Origin: Bacteroidales bacterium UBA4284
GTDB taxonomy: Bacteria; Bacteroidota; Bacteroidia; Bacteroidales; UBA932
Direction of reading: 5' to 3'
DNA length: 7,442 bases
NCBI GenBank assembly: GCA_002395925.1
Contig: DGVM01000118.1
Span: 1-7,442, forward strand
Shown here: positions 1-6,164 of the stretch, in pieces
Numbering within the stretch: the stretch's first letter is position 1
Layout: each line of letters opens with the position of its first letter
The notes under the pieces: generated by a model
Database searches by the model: none
What the model was told of the DNA's origin: nothing
What the model saw: the letters and a program-made list of their open reading frames with translations, nothing else
Position numbers and translations under genes: made by a program

Positions 1-3
1 CTT

Positions 4-1551
4 CTAGTTGTAGATAGTGCTCAGGGAGTAGTGCAAAATCGAGGCGATTTCCCGGGAGTCATCAATCCCGAGACGGATAAGCGCGAAAATGCGGAGTTCC
101 GTATTCAGCGTCCCCTCCTTCAGATGGAATCGGGACTCTTCTTTCAACAAGGCATTGAACTGCTCCACGAAATCAGGGTAGAGGCCGAGGAAAGTGGTAT
201 CGAAAGTCCGGTAGTATTCTTTGAGGCTCTTTTCCGAGCGGGAGGAAAGATCGAGTTCCCGCAGCAGCTGGGCGGATTTATTCTGCTTGAGGAGGTTACG
301 CATCCTGTTGTCCTCCGCCCTCTGCCCGGCCACATTCTCGGAGAGCTGATGGAGAAAGCCCACTATGAAGTCTTCCTTTATCTTGTCAGCCTTGGACAGG
401 CGGGCATTGAGGTCGTTCAGGCTTGCATTCGCCATACCCAGGCGCATATTGCTGCCCTCGAGCTCGGCGCGCGTGCGGGAGAGTTTACGGGAGCGGTTTC
501 TCAGGGAGAAGGCAAGCAGCGACAGGATAAGCGTAAGTATGGCAAAGAGAATTGACACCACATACATTGCCCGGCTTACCTTGCTCTGGCGGTCCGTATA
601 TGCGTTCTCTATTTCCATAAAGAAAAGCGAAATCTGCCAGGGGCGAAGCTTTGCATTGTACGCGAGGGCGTCCTCCTGGGCTATCCTGAGATAACGGAAC
701 GACCTGTCCAGGTCTGTCTGCAGGAGGTTCTGCGCCACCATCGTGAGCGAGGCGTAGTCCTTGACTGAATTGATGATATCACATTCCGCCGATTTTATAA
801 GCCATTCCAGCTGCTCTTCCGGCCGACCCCGGCGATTAGCAATCTCACCCATCTCGTAGGCATAGATTGCATATTTATGCACATTGGGATCAGTACGGGC
901 GAGGAGTATCCGGCAGAGGCTGTCGGCAGACTCCATCTTCCCTTCCTGCACCAGACGGTCTATCCTGACCTGGAGACACTTCTCCGAATCGGCGGGCAGG
1001 AGGGCCAGCAGTTCCTCGGCATATTCGGACCGGTCCGGGACGGAAAGGCTTTCCGCCATACCGGAGTTGCCTGCAAGGTCCCGCGAAAAATCGTATAAGG
1101 TAAACAGATAGTCGGCACGCAGGGCCGGTGAAAGCATAGAAGTATCGACCTGCTCATACAGGCGCCGGTATGCCTCCATAAAGTGTCCGGATTTAGCATA
1201 CAGATGTCCGAGGGCTATCACGGCGCCGTCGGACAGCTCCCGGTCGCCCATCTCCCGGGCTATCTGTATGCTCTGGAACAGGTAGAACTGCGTAGAATCG
1301 AAATTGTATGAAAAGTACTCGCCAGCAAGCTCCAGGCTCATTTCATAGCGCTTCGAGGGCTCGGTACTGGAATTAAGGAGTTTCCGAAGGGCTTCCAGCT
1401 GGTCTCTCTTCCGGGCTTCGTACACGCTGCGGGACGCCAGATAGCCGTCCAGGTCCACGAGGCTGCTCTCAATGCTGTCGGACAACTGCGACCTGCCGCA
1501 CGATACGGCAGACAATATCGCGAAAACGGCTAATAATCTTTTGGCGTGCAT
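4..1551 (-). CDS. DUF6377-type membrane-anchored TPR/HTH regulator, apparently truncated in its C-terminal HTH
   Basis: Probable transmembrane transcriptional regulator of 515 residues. The N-terminus has a signal sequence with a possible lipobox (AVSC, Cys18). Residues about 25-320 are alpha-helical and TPR-like (for example around 75-130 and 205-250). One strong membrane span lies at about 328-350, followed by basic residues (RNRSRK) and a probable coiled coil at 353-390. The C-terminal part (about 395-515) contains LNTELRIFALIRLGI and DSREIASILHYSLSTIYN, which I recognise as the DUF6377/LuxR-like DNA-binding end of Bacteroidota regulators. By analogy, the periplasmic repeats would sense a signal and the cytoplasmic HTH would act on DNA; this is inference. 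Homologues normally continue after STIYN with a Tyr and a basic stretch (YR.K.RNKA-like). Here a TAG stands where that Tyr codon would be and the next codon visible is AAG (Lys), so a nonsense mutation is likely. The start ATG (1549-1551) lies about 15 bases below a good promoter. Confidence 0.82.
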   Translation of the reverse strand: MHAKRLLAVFAILSAVSCGRSQLSDSIESSLVDLDGYLASRSVYEARKRDQLEALRKLLNSSTEPSKRYEMSLELAGEYFSYNFDSTQFYLFQSIQIAREMGDRELSDGAVIALGHLYAKSGHFMEAYRRLYEQVDTSMLSPALRADYLFTLYDFSRDLAGNSGMAESLSVPDRSEYAEELLALLPADSEKCLQVRIDRLVQEGKMESADSLCRILLARTDPNVHKYAIYAYEMGEIANRRGRPEEQLEWLIKSAECDIINSVKDYASLTMVAQNLLQTDLDRSFRYLRIAQEDALAYNAKLRPWQISLFFMEIENAYTDRQSKVSRAMYVVSILFAILTLILSLLAFSLRNRSRKLSRTRAELEGSNMRLGMANASLNDLNARLSKADKIKEDFIVGFLHQLSENVAGQRAEDNRMRNLLKQNKSAQLLRELDLSSRSEKSLKEYYRTFDTTFLGLYPDFVEQFNALLKEESRFHLKEGTLNTELRIFALIRLGIDDSREIASILHYSLSTIYN

Positions 1552-1572
1552 ATTATGTGGTCAATACTTTTG

Positions 1573-1603
1573 CAAATATATGCAAAATAAAGTATGCGGC
1601 AAA
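1573..1603 (-). promoter_or_regulatory. Bacteroidota-type promoter of the DUF6377-type regulator
   Basis: On the minus strand, TTTG (1603-1600) is followed after 19 bases by TATATTTG (1580-1573), a perfect match to the TAnnTTTG -7 consensus. Transcription would start near 1566, leaving a leader of about 15 bases before the ATG at 1551. Assigned from the motif only. Confidence 0.68.
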
Positions 1604-1762
1604 AAATATGCTGACGGGCAGAAGTTTCCGCCCATCCATACTGATTCCGGGGTGGCAGACAAGTACAGCATTTCCGTTAAAAAACAAGCTTTCGATTCTT
1701 TCAAAAAATGTTTTTTATGGTTTTTGTTTATCTATAAATATTCGCAAAATCTGCAATCGGTT

Positions 1763-1794
1763 GTTGCCAGGGGCGATTACTTTTCATATCTTTA
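1763..1794 (+). promoter_or_regulatory. Bacteroidota-type promoter of the Rpn-family gene
   Basis: GTTG (1763-1766), a 20-base gap, then TATCTTTA (1787-1794), matching TAnnTTTG at seven of eight positions. The predicted start of transcription near 1800 leaves about 20 bases of AT-rich leader before the ATG at 1820. It diverges from the regulator promoter at 1573-1603, and the AT-rich stretch 1604-1762 between them, including an A6/T6 palindrome at 1703-1716, holds no convincing gene. Confidence 0.55.
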
Positions 1795-1819
1795 CGGTGA
1801 ATATTAAAGACTTTTGACT

Positions 1820-2782
1820 ATGAAAACAACTCTCACCCCGGAGCAATTTGCTCAATACGAGGCCATCGTCAACGAGTACGACCGCTATCGCAAACTCTCG
1901 CAGGAAGAAAAAGAAGACCTCATCCTCAGAATCGCCACCAGCACATACATCGACCTTATGTGCGACTGGGCTTTCAAACACGTGTTCGGGCACAACGAGA
2001 AGAATCTTATGCTGCTTCTAAACGACATCCTCCCGGAGGAGATTGTCCATATCGAGTACGATCCCAACGAGATTGACCTATGGAAGGGAGACGACAAGAA
2101 AGTTATTATGGATGTCCTGTGCCATACCAAAGACGGAAGGAAAATCATAGTAGAAATGCAACGCGGGGACAAGGAGCACCTGCGCAAAAGGCTGGTGTAT
2201 TATGGGGCTTCAATGATCCATACCGAGCTGCGCAAGGGAGATTCATACGGCAAGTTGATGCCGATATATGTGATTTGCTTTATGAACTTCCGTCTCAGGC
2301 ACGATACTGACAAGCTCATCTATCACTACCTGCTCAGCGAGGTTGGGGGAGAGGCATATTTGACGCCCAATATCCTGAATATCTACTTGTGCGAACTGCC
2401 ACGTCTGGCAAGCAAACCTGGCAAGTCGCTTACTCCCGTGGAGGTGTGGTTTGATATTCTGCAAAATATGCGTAATTTTGCAAGTAAACCGGAGATTTTT
2501 GGCAGCAAGTACGACACCATTTTCGAGTCCAGCCTGCAATCTCCGATTCCGGATAGGGATAAACTTCAATACTTTCGCTCTATGTTCGACAACGATATAC
2601 GCTCATACCTCACTGACGAGGACCGCCAGGAAATAGCCGAGGAATTTTATGCCAAGGGGAAGGCAGAGGGAATTGCTGAAGGAAGGGCCAAAACCGCGAA
2701 GGCCCTTAAAGAACTCGGCTTCGAGGCTAGCGACATAGCGCAAGCTTCCGGATTAACGCTTAAAGAGATTGAAGCTTTGTAG
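1820..2782 (+). CDS. Rpn family recombination-promoting nuclease / PD-(D/E)XK nuclease family protein
   Basis: A 320-residue protein of the Rpn/PDDEXK_2 family, often annotated as a putative transposase; studied members are DNA endonucleases that promote RecA-independent recombination. Landmarks (numbered from the ATG): WAFKHVFG at 50-57, the family's conserved N-terminal FK..F motif; Asp98 in IMDVLC; and Glu112-Met-Gln114 in IIVEMQ. Together these give the D-x(n)-E-x-Q nuclease signature, apparently intact. The tail is typical of the family: repeated GxAEGxAEGRA (about 279-290), then a short helical module (LKELGFEASDIAQASGLT, ending IEAL) resembling a small DNA-binding helix pair. Length is normal. 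A TTG two codons upstream (1814) is possible, but ATG at 1820 fits the promoter and an A-rich leader better. Codons are more A/T-ending than in the next gene, compatible with acquisition. I found no terminal inverted repeats, so mobility is not shown. Confidence 0.9.
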   Translation: MKTTLTPEQFAQYEAIVNEYDRYRKLSQEEKEDLILRIATSTYIDLMCDWAFKHVFGHNEKNLMLLLNDILPEEIVHIEYDPNEIDLWKGDDKKVIMDVLCHTKDGRKIIVEMQRGDKEHLRKRLVYYGASMIHTELRKGDSYGKLMPIYVICFMNFRLRHDTDKLIYHYLLSEVGGEAYLTPNILNIYLCELPRLASKPGKSLTPVEVWFDILQNMRNFASKPEIFGSKYDTIFESSLQSPIPDRDKLQYFRSMFDNDIRSYLTDEDRQEIAEEFYAKGKAEGIAEGRAKTAKALKELGFEASDIAQASGLTLKEIEAL

Positions 2783-3039
2783 CCGAAGACCTGCCATCCT
2801 TCCATATCCACGAATTCCTCCCTTAAGTAGGGTAACCTGGCTTCATTTGAGCCTTACTATCACTATCCTGCTGCAATTTGTACTGGCCGGTGGGCAGAAA
2901 GAGCGGTTATACACACGAGAGGGCGGCAGAAACGGTTGCCGGGAGTTTCATTCGACTTTCAATTACGCATAATCGCCCGCTAATTTGCTTGATTTCACAG
3001 AATGTGTTATAATTGCAGTCTGTAATAAGACCTTATCTT
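2783..3039 (+). other. Intergenic region with small inverted repeats and the downstream promoter
   Basis: There is no convincing gene here. The first half (2783-2880) is plain apart from weak hairpins (CCCT/AGGG at 2820-2832; GGCT/AGCC about 2838-2852). The second half is more structured: CGGCA/TGCCG (2924-2928 with 2937-2941) and ATTA-CGCA-TAAT (2962-2973). None is followed by a T-run, so no intrinsic terminator can be called for the Rpn-family gene. The stretch about 2900-2975 resembles, from memory only, a recurrent intergenic sequence of Bacteroidales often mis-annotated as tiny ORFs; unverified. The last 55 bases hold the acyltransferase promoter. Confidence 0.45.
2984..3015 (+). promoter_or_regulatory. 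Bacteroidota-type promoter of the acyltransferase gene
   Basis: TTTG (2984-2987), a 20-base gap, then TATAATTG (3008-3015), seven of eight positions of TAnnTTTG. Predicted transcription start about 3021, about 19 bases before ATG 3040. This placement argues against the in-frame TTG at 3013 being the translation start, since it overlaps the -7 element. Confidence 0.65.
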
Positions 3040-4371
3040 ATGAAAAGAACTATTGCCGCGCGCCTGCAGGAGCAACGCGAGCACAAGCCGAATCCGGTGC
3101 TTTATGCCATCCTGAGGCTTGTGGTCGCCATTATCGGCGCACCTCTCAAGATTAAGTTCATCTACAAGGCCCGGCCCGCCGAAGACAAAGGCCCCATCGT
3201 GCTCGTAGCCAACCACGCATCCCGCATCGACTATGTCTATACCGCGCCGGCCGTCGGCTCAAAGAGGCTTAACTACGTGGTCGGTTACAACGAATTCTTT
3301 GTCTTCCCTACCAATATCCTGCTCAAGGTGGCCCAGGTCATCCCCAAGCGCAATTTCACGCCCGACCTGCACGCCGTGCAGTCTATGATGCGCATCATCA
3401 GCGAGGGCGGCAACATCTGCTTTATGCCGGAGGGAATGAACTCCATCACGGGAATGGCGCAGCCCGTTATGTGGGGCACCGGCAAGCTGCTCAAGAAGCT
3501 CGGCGTAAACGTCTATTACACAAAGATAAAAGGCGGCTACCTCAGCAACACGAAGCACTGCCAGAAGCAGCGTCCGGGGCGCACCGAGGTGGTGGTGGAC
3601 AGGATGTTCACGGCCGACGAGCTCAAGCAGCTCAGCGACGTGCAGATAGAGGACCGGATGAACCGCCTGCTGGCGCACGACGACTATATGTGGAACGCCG
3701 TGGAGAAAATCAAGTTCGACGCCAAGGGCAGGCCGGCCGAAAAGCTGGAGACGCTGCTGTATATGTGTCCCAAGTGCGGCGCTATGCACAAGATGGTCAG
3801 CGACGCCACCACGCTCACCTGCACCGAATGTGGCAACAAGGTGGAAATAGACGAGTACGGCGCCATCCGCCCGGCGGGACCCGATTCAGTCTGCCCGCCG
3901 CTGGTCACCGACTGGACGCTGCTCGAACGGAAGCGCGCCGCCAGTGACGTACGCGAGCCGGGATTCAGCTACAGCGGCCACGTGCGCATCGGCCTCCTTC
4001 CTGATTATAAATATCTTACGGGAGGAAAGACCTCCGAAATATGCGGCGACGGGACCCTCACGCTCTCGGCCGCCGGCCTGCATTTCGACGGCACCGTCAA
4101 GGGCGGGCACACATCCTGGGACATTCCCATTTCCGTCCTGCCGACCTTCGGTATGTGCACGGACATCAGCCGCTTCTATACCTTCATAGGCGGAGAATTC
4201 TGGGAGTTCTACCCCGACAAGGGCGACGCCCTCCGCTGGGACCACCTCACTGAAGAAATGCACCGTTTCCAGGGAGGCAAGTGGCAGGATACGGCCTATC
4301 GGCACGATGAATCCCGGAATTCCTCGGCGGACGGGCTGTCCGTCAGTCCGAGCGAAGCAATACGGGCCTGA
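3040..4371 (+). CDS. PlsC-like 1-acyl-sn-glycerol-3-phosphate acyltransferase with zinc ribbon
   Basis: A 443-residue protein of the LPLAT/AGPAT superfamily, whose members move an acyl chain to lysophosphatidate or a similar acceptor at the inner membrane. Residue numbers are from ATG 3040. A hydrophobic N-terminal segment (about 20-35, LYAILRLVVAIIGAPL) could associate with the membrane. The catalytic HX4D motif is NHASRID (His59, Asp64). The acceptor-binding motif is FMPEG (128-132). The acyltransferase part ends near 200. Beyond it lies a helical linker, then a four-cysteine zinc ribbon CPKC-x14-CTEC (Cys243, 246, 261, 264), then a C-terminal beta-rich domain (about 310-415, Gly/Phe/Trp-rich) of unknown function. 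It is roughly 200 residues longer than a plain PlsC (usually about 240), so the acceptor may not be a standard lysophospholipid. The gene has its own promoter and is GC-rich. Its last 25 codons overlap the opposite gene and encode a polar, Ser-rich tail. Confidence 0.85.
   Translation: MKRTIAARLQEQREHKPNPVLYAILRLVVAIIGAPLKIKFIYKARPAEDKGPIVLVANHASRIDYVYTAPAVGSKRLNYVVGYNEFFVFPTNILLKVAQVIPKRNFTPDLHAVQSMMRIISEGGNICFMPEGMNSITGMAQPVMWGTGKLLKKLGVNVYYTKIKGGYLSNTKHCQKQRPGRTEVVVDRMFTADELKQLSDVQIEDRMNRLLAHDDYMWNAVEKIKFDAKGRPAEKLETLLYMCPKCGAMHKMVSDATTLTCTECGNKVEIDEYGAIRPAGPDSVCPPLVTDWTLLERKRAASDVREPGFSYSGHVRIGLLPDYKYLTGGKTSEICGDGTLTLSAAGLHFDGTVKGGHTSWDIPISVLPTFGMCTDISRFYTFIGGEFWEFYPDKGDALRWDHLTEEMHRFQGGKWQDTAYRHDESRNSSADGLSVSPSEAIRA
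4296..4371. other. Convergent 3' overlap of the acyltransferase and exported-protein genes
   Basis: The last 25 codons plus stop of the acyltransferase gene and the last 24 codons plus stop of the opposite gene share these 76 bases. Both encoded tails are polar and Ser-rich and lie beyond the recognisable domains. No intrinsic terminator is seen between the two genes, so the transcripts probably overlap antisense. Confidence 0.65.
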
Positions 4372-4904
4372 ATCTTGCGGGCGGCGTTCTTGTTCAGTTT
4401 GTATTTTGCCATAGCCAACTGCTGCCCTGTAAAGATGCAGGACCCATTAATTGAAGCGTTTCCCGATAATTCCAGCACCCTGAAACCGAAAATCTCCCGG
4501 ACGAGTTGAAACTGCCGGCCCTCGATGTCGGTGAAACCGATGCTCTCGCCGGAGGTCGTGCTGTGCAGCCAGTCAAGCATTGTATCCAGGCTCGCCTTGA
4601 GGCCGTCAAAGGTCGTACCGAGGGCGATTTCCATCACCGCCCTTGCGTTATCCCTTGATTCACAGGTGATTGTATAGACGATTCTGTCGGGGAAAATTTT
4701 GGCGTAAAGGAAGTAGCCGCTGGTTATGTGAGTATGCTCGGAATTGCTTTCTGCGTCCTGCCCTATCCTGCCGATTTCCACCAAAGACTTGTCCCTGTCG
4801 GGCGAGAATGAAGGGCTGAGGACAATCTGGGCCTTGGTATGGATGCTTCCGGCAAGCAGGAGGGAAAACGCCGCAAGCGTGAAGATTTTCAATCGCGTAG
4901 TCAT
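4296..4904 (-). CDS. Small exported protein of unknown function
   Basis: Predicted 202-residue secreted or periplasmic protein; I do not recognise the family. From the ATG at 4904 it begins MTTRLKIFTLAAFSLLLAGS, a clean signal peptide, with a likely cleavage site after HTKA, leaving a mature N-terminus QIVLSPSF. The mature part has alternating beta-like segments (YFLYAKIFPDRIVYTITCES; FQLVREIFGFRVLEL) and ends in a basic helix (KYKLNKNAARKIQARIASL) with a polar tail. Two cysteines (TITCES and NGSCIF) could pair in the periplasm. The frame stays open up to 5009 with an alternative ATG, but that would add 35 residues in front of the signal peptide, so 4904 is preferred. It follows the dehydrogenase gene in the same direction after a 119-base gap, and its 3' end overlaps the convergent acyltransferase gene by 76 bases. 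The clear signal peptide supports it as a real gene. Confidence 0.7.
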   Translation of the reverse strand: MTTRLKIFTLAAFSLLLAGSIHTKAQIVLSPSFSPDRDKSLVEIGRIGQDAESNSEHTHITSGYFLYAKIFPDRIVYTITCESRDNARAVMEIALGTTFDGLKASLDTMLDWLHSTTSGESIGFTDIEGRQFQLVREIFGFRVLELSGNASINGSCIFTGQQLAMAKYKLNKNAARKIQARIASLGLTDSPSAEEFRDSSCR

Positions 4905-5006
4905 AAAACAAAGTTTAGGGGCAGCAGCGCGCAAAAAGCATACCAGCAAAAGCCGCGGCCTGCCAGCCGTCTCCCGGCCGGCATACGTCCGAGATATCTT
5001 ACCCGG

Positions 5007-5014
5007 CAAAATTA
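5007..5014 (-). promoter_or_regulatory. Possible -7 element for the small exported protein gene
   Basis: On the minus strand TAATTTTG (5014-5007) matches TAnnTTTG exactly, just after the dehydrogenase stop. No convincing TTTG or TTG lies 18-21 bases upstream, so this is half a promoter at best. If used, transcription would begin near 5000 with a leader of about 95 bases before ATG 4904, which also excludes the longer start at 5009. Read-through from the dehydrogenase gene is the alternative. Confidence 0.3.
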
Positions 5015-5023
5015 CACGGGCTG

Positions 5024-5980
5024 CTAATATTTGTAGAAGCCCTCGCCTGAACTCTTGCCGAGCTTGCCGTCCGCAATCATCTTGCGGAAGACTTCTATCA
5101 TACCCTTGAAATTGTAGGGCATCATCATCTTACGGAGCAGCGGGCTGAAGAGTCCGGGGACCTTCTGATACTGGAGGACGATGTTGTATGCGGTGTTGAT
5201 TCCGACCACATCGAAAATCTCAAACGGCCCTCTGGGCGCACCGGTGCCATATTTCCAGGCCTTGTCGATGCTCTCGGGGTCGCTGACGCCGTTGACGTAC
5301 AGGTCGAGTCCGGAAAGCAGGAAGGGCACCAGCATAGAGTTGAGAAGGTATCCGTTCTTCTCCTTGTTGACGGGGAGGGCTACCATACGGATTTCGTTGG
5401 CGAATGCCATTACGGCATCGAACGACTCCTTGGAGGTCTTGTCCTGGGCCATCACCTCTGCCGTATTGTTCTTCCAAATCGAGTTGGCGAAGTGCAGCGA
5501 GAGGTATTTGTCGGGACGGCCCGTATGTGCCGCGAAGGTGGAGGGCAGAAGCGTGGAGGAGTTGGTGCAGAGTATGGTCTTTGCCGGCATAAGCGGCGCA
5601 AGTGCCTGATAGAAAGCAATCTTGTCCTTTACATTCTCGGCGACGGACTCGATGATGATGTCGGCGTCGGCGGCAGCCTTGGCCATATCCAGTTCGAGCT
5701 TTATGGATGAATAGGCATTCTGCGCTTCCCGGCGGCACGCTTCAGGGTCAAAGCCGTCGGCGTCGGCGATGCCGCGGCACCAGGAAGCGCCGCCCTGCTC
5801 GGAAGCCATCAGGGAAATCGCATCCGTGTAGGATTTGAGAAGACTGTCGATTTTGGGCTGGGTACGGCCTATGCTTCCCTGGCTGCGAAGCCAAATCGTT
5901 ACATCGAAACCACAATAAGCTGCCTGGAACGCTATCTGGCTCCCAAGCACGCCGCCTCCTGCAATGACTACTTTTTTCAT
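5024..5980 (-). CDS. 3-hydroxyacyl-CoA dehydrogenase (3-hydroxybutyryl-CoA dehydrogenase-like)
   Basis: A 318-residue NAD(P)-dependent enzyme expected to interconvert 3-hydroxyacyl-CoA and 3-oxoacyl-CoA in the cytoplasm (fermentative butyrate-type or beta-oxidation chemistry). The Rossmann nucleotide loop is at the N-terminus (VVIAGGGVLGSQ, Gly8-Gly13). The Ser-His-Glu-Asn residues of the family are all visible: Ser142 in NSSTLLPS, His163 in SLHFAN, Glu175 in NNTAEVM, Asn214 in GYLLNSML. The C-terminal dimerisation domain carries GPFEIFDVVGINT (251-263), and the protein ends with the typical GEGFYKY. Length is slightly above the usual 280-290: there is an extra segment (about 62-90) before the IIIESVAEN strand. 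Instead of the common LHFFNPVP.M.L.E loop it has LHFANSIWKNNTAEVM, marking a separate subfamily whose substrate may differ. No thiolase or enoyl-CoA hydratase gene is next to it, so the pathway is not shown by context. Confidence 0.88.
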   Translation of the reverse strand: MKKVVIAGGGVLGSQIAFQAAYCGFDVTIWLRSQGSIGRTQPKIDSLLKSYTDAISLMASEQGGASWCRGIADADGFDPEACRREAQNAYSSIKLELDMAKAAADADIIIESVAENVKDKIAFYQALAPLMPAKTILCTNSSTLLPSTFAAHTGRPDKYLSLHFANSIWKNNTAEVMAQDKTSKESFDAVMAFANEIRMVALPVNKEKNGYLLNSMLVPFLLSGLDLYVNGVSDPESIDKAWKYGTGAPRGPFEIFDVVGINTAYNIVLQYQKVPGLFSPLLRKMMMPYNFKGMIEVFRKMIADGKLGKSSGEGFYKY

Positions 5981-6046
5981 AAGGAACTAACTGTTTTAAT
6001 TGTATCGAAAAGTGTTTATCTACTGTCGCTTAGCCTCTTCAGTCCC

Positions 6047-6076
6047 CAAATATAGTAAAAAAATACGAGCGGCAAT
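6047..6076 (-). promoter_or_regulatory. Bacteroidota-type promoter of the dehydrogenase gene
   Basis: On the minus strand ATTG (6076-6073), an 18-base gap, then TATATTTG (6054-6047), an exact TAnnTTTG match. Transcription would start near 6040, giving a leader of about 60 bases before ATG 5980. No Shine-Dalgarno sequence precedes the ATG, as is common in this phylum. The spacing is slightly shorter than in the other promoters here. Confidence 0.55.
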
Positions 6077-6128
6077 GACAAGAATACAGGAAAGGAGCCG
6101 GAAGGGAGCGCAATCAAAATCTATTTTG

Positions 6129-6136
6129 TATATTTA
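6129..6136 (+). promoter_or_regulatory. Possible -7 element for the sensor phosphatase gene
   Basis: TATATTTA matches TAnnTTTG at seven of eight positions and lies 28 bases before ATG 6165, a usual distance. No TTG or TTTG is seen 18-21 bases upstream (about 6105-6111), so the -33 part is missing or degenerate. The element and the six bases after it (ACGGCG) resemble those before the Rpn-family gene (TATCTTTACGGTG). Confidence 0.35.
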
Positions 6137-6164
6137 CGGCGGCAATAATTAAAACATTTCCTGA

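Noticed and set aside
31..555. A 174-codon plus-strand open frame opposite the DUF6377-type gene
   Set aside because: It lies wholly antisense to a gene with recognisable family motifs and has no promoter or family signature.
1703..1716. A6-TG-T6 palindrome as an intrinsic terminator
   Set aside because: The stem is only A-T pairs with a two-base loop, and the two genes diverge here, so no transcript should end at this point.
1472..1807. Open frames covering the AT-rich divergent intergenic region
   Set aside because: They start inside or at the edge of gene 1, overlap both promoters, and have no signal peptide, domain or sensible composition.
2924..2941. CGGCA/TGCCG hairpin as terminator of the Rpn-family gene
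   Set aside because: It is a five-pair stem with no following T-run, about 140 bases after the stop codon.
2769..2972. A 67-codon plus-strand frame after the Rpn-family gene
   Set aside because: It begins inside the end of the Rpn-family gene in another frame, has no start signals, and its second half looks like noncoding repeat sequence.
3471..3947. A 158-codon plus-strand open frame inside the acyltransferase gene
   Set aside because: It is very rich in Arg, Gln and Gly with no domain-like pattern, as expected for an out-of-frame reading of a GC-rich gene; the acyltransferase frame has clear motifs.
4905..5009. Longer start for the exported protein at 5009
   Set aside because: It would put 35 residues, rich in Arg and Ala, before a clean signal peptide and would overlap a possible -7 element; ATG 4904 fits better.
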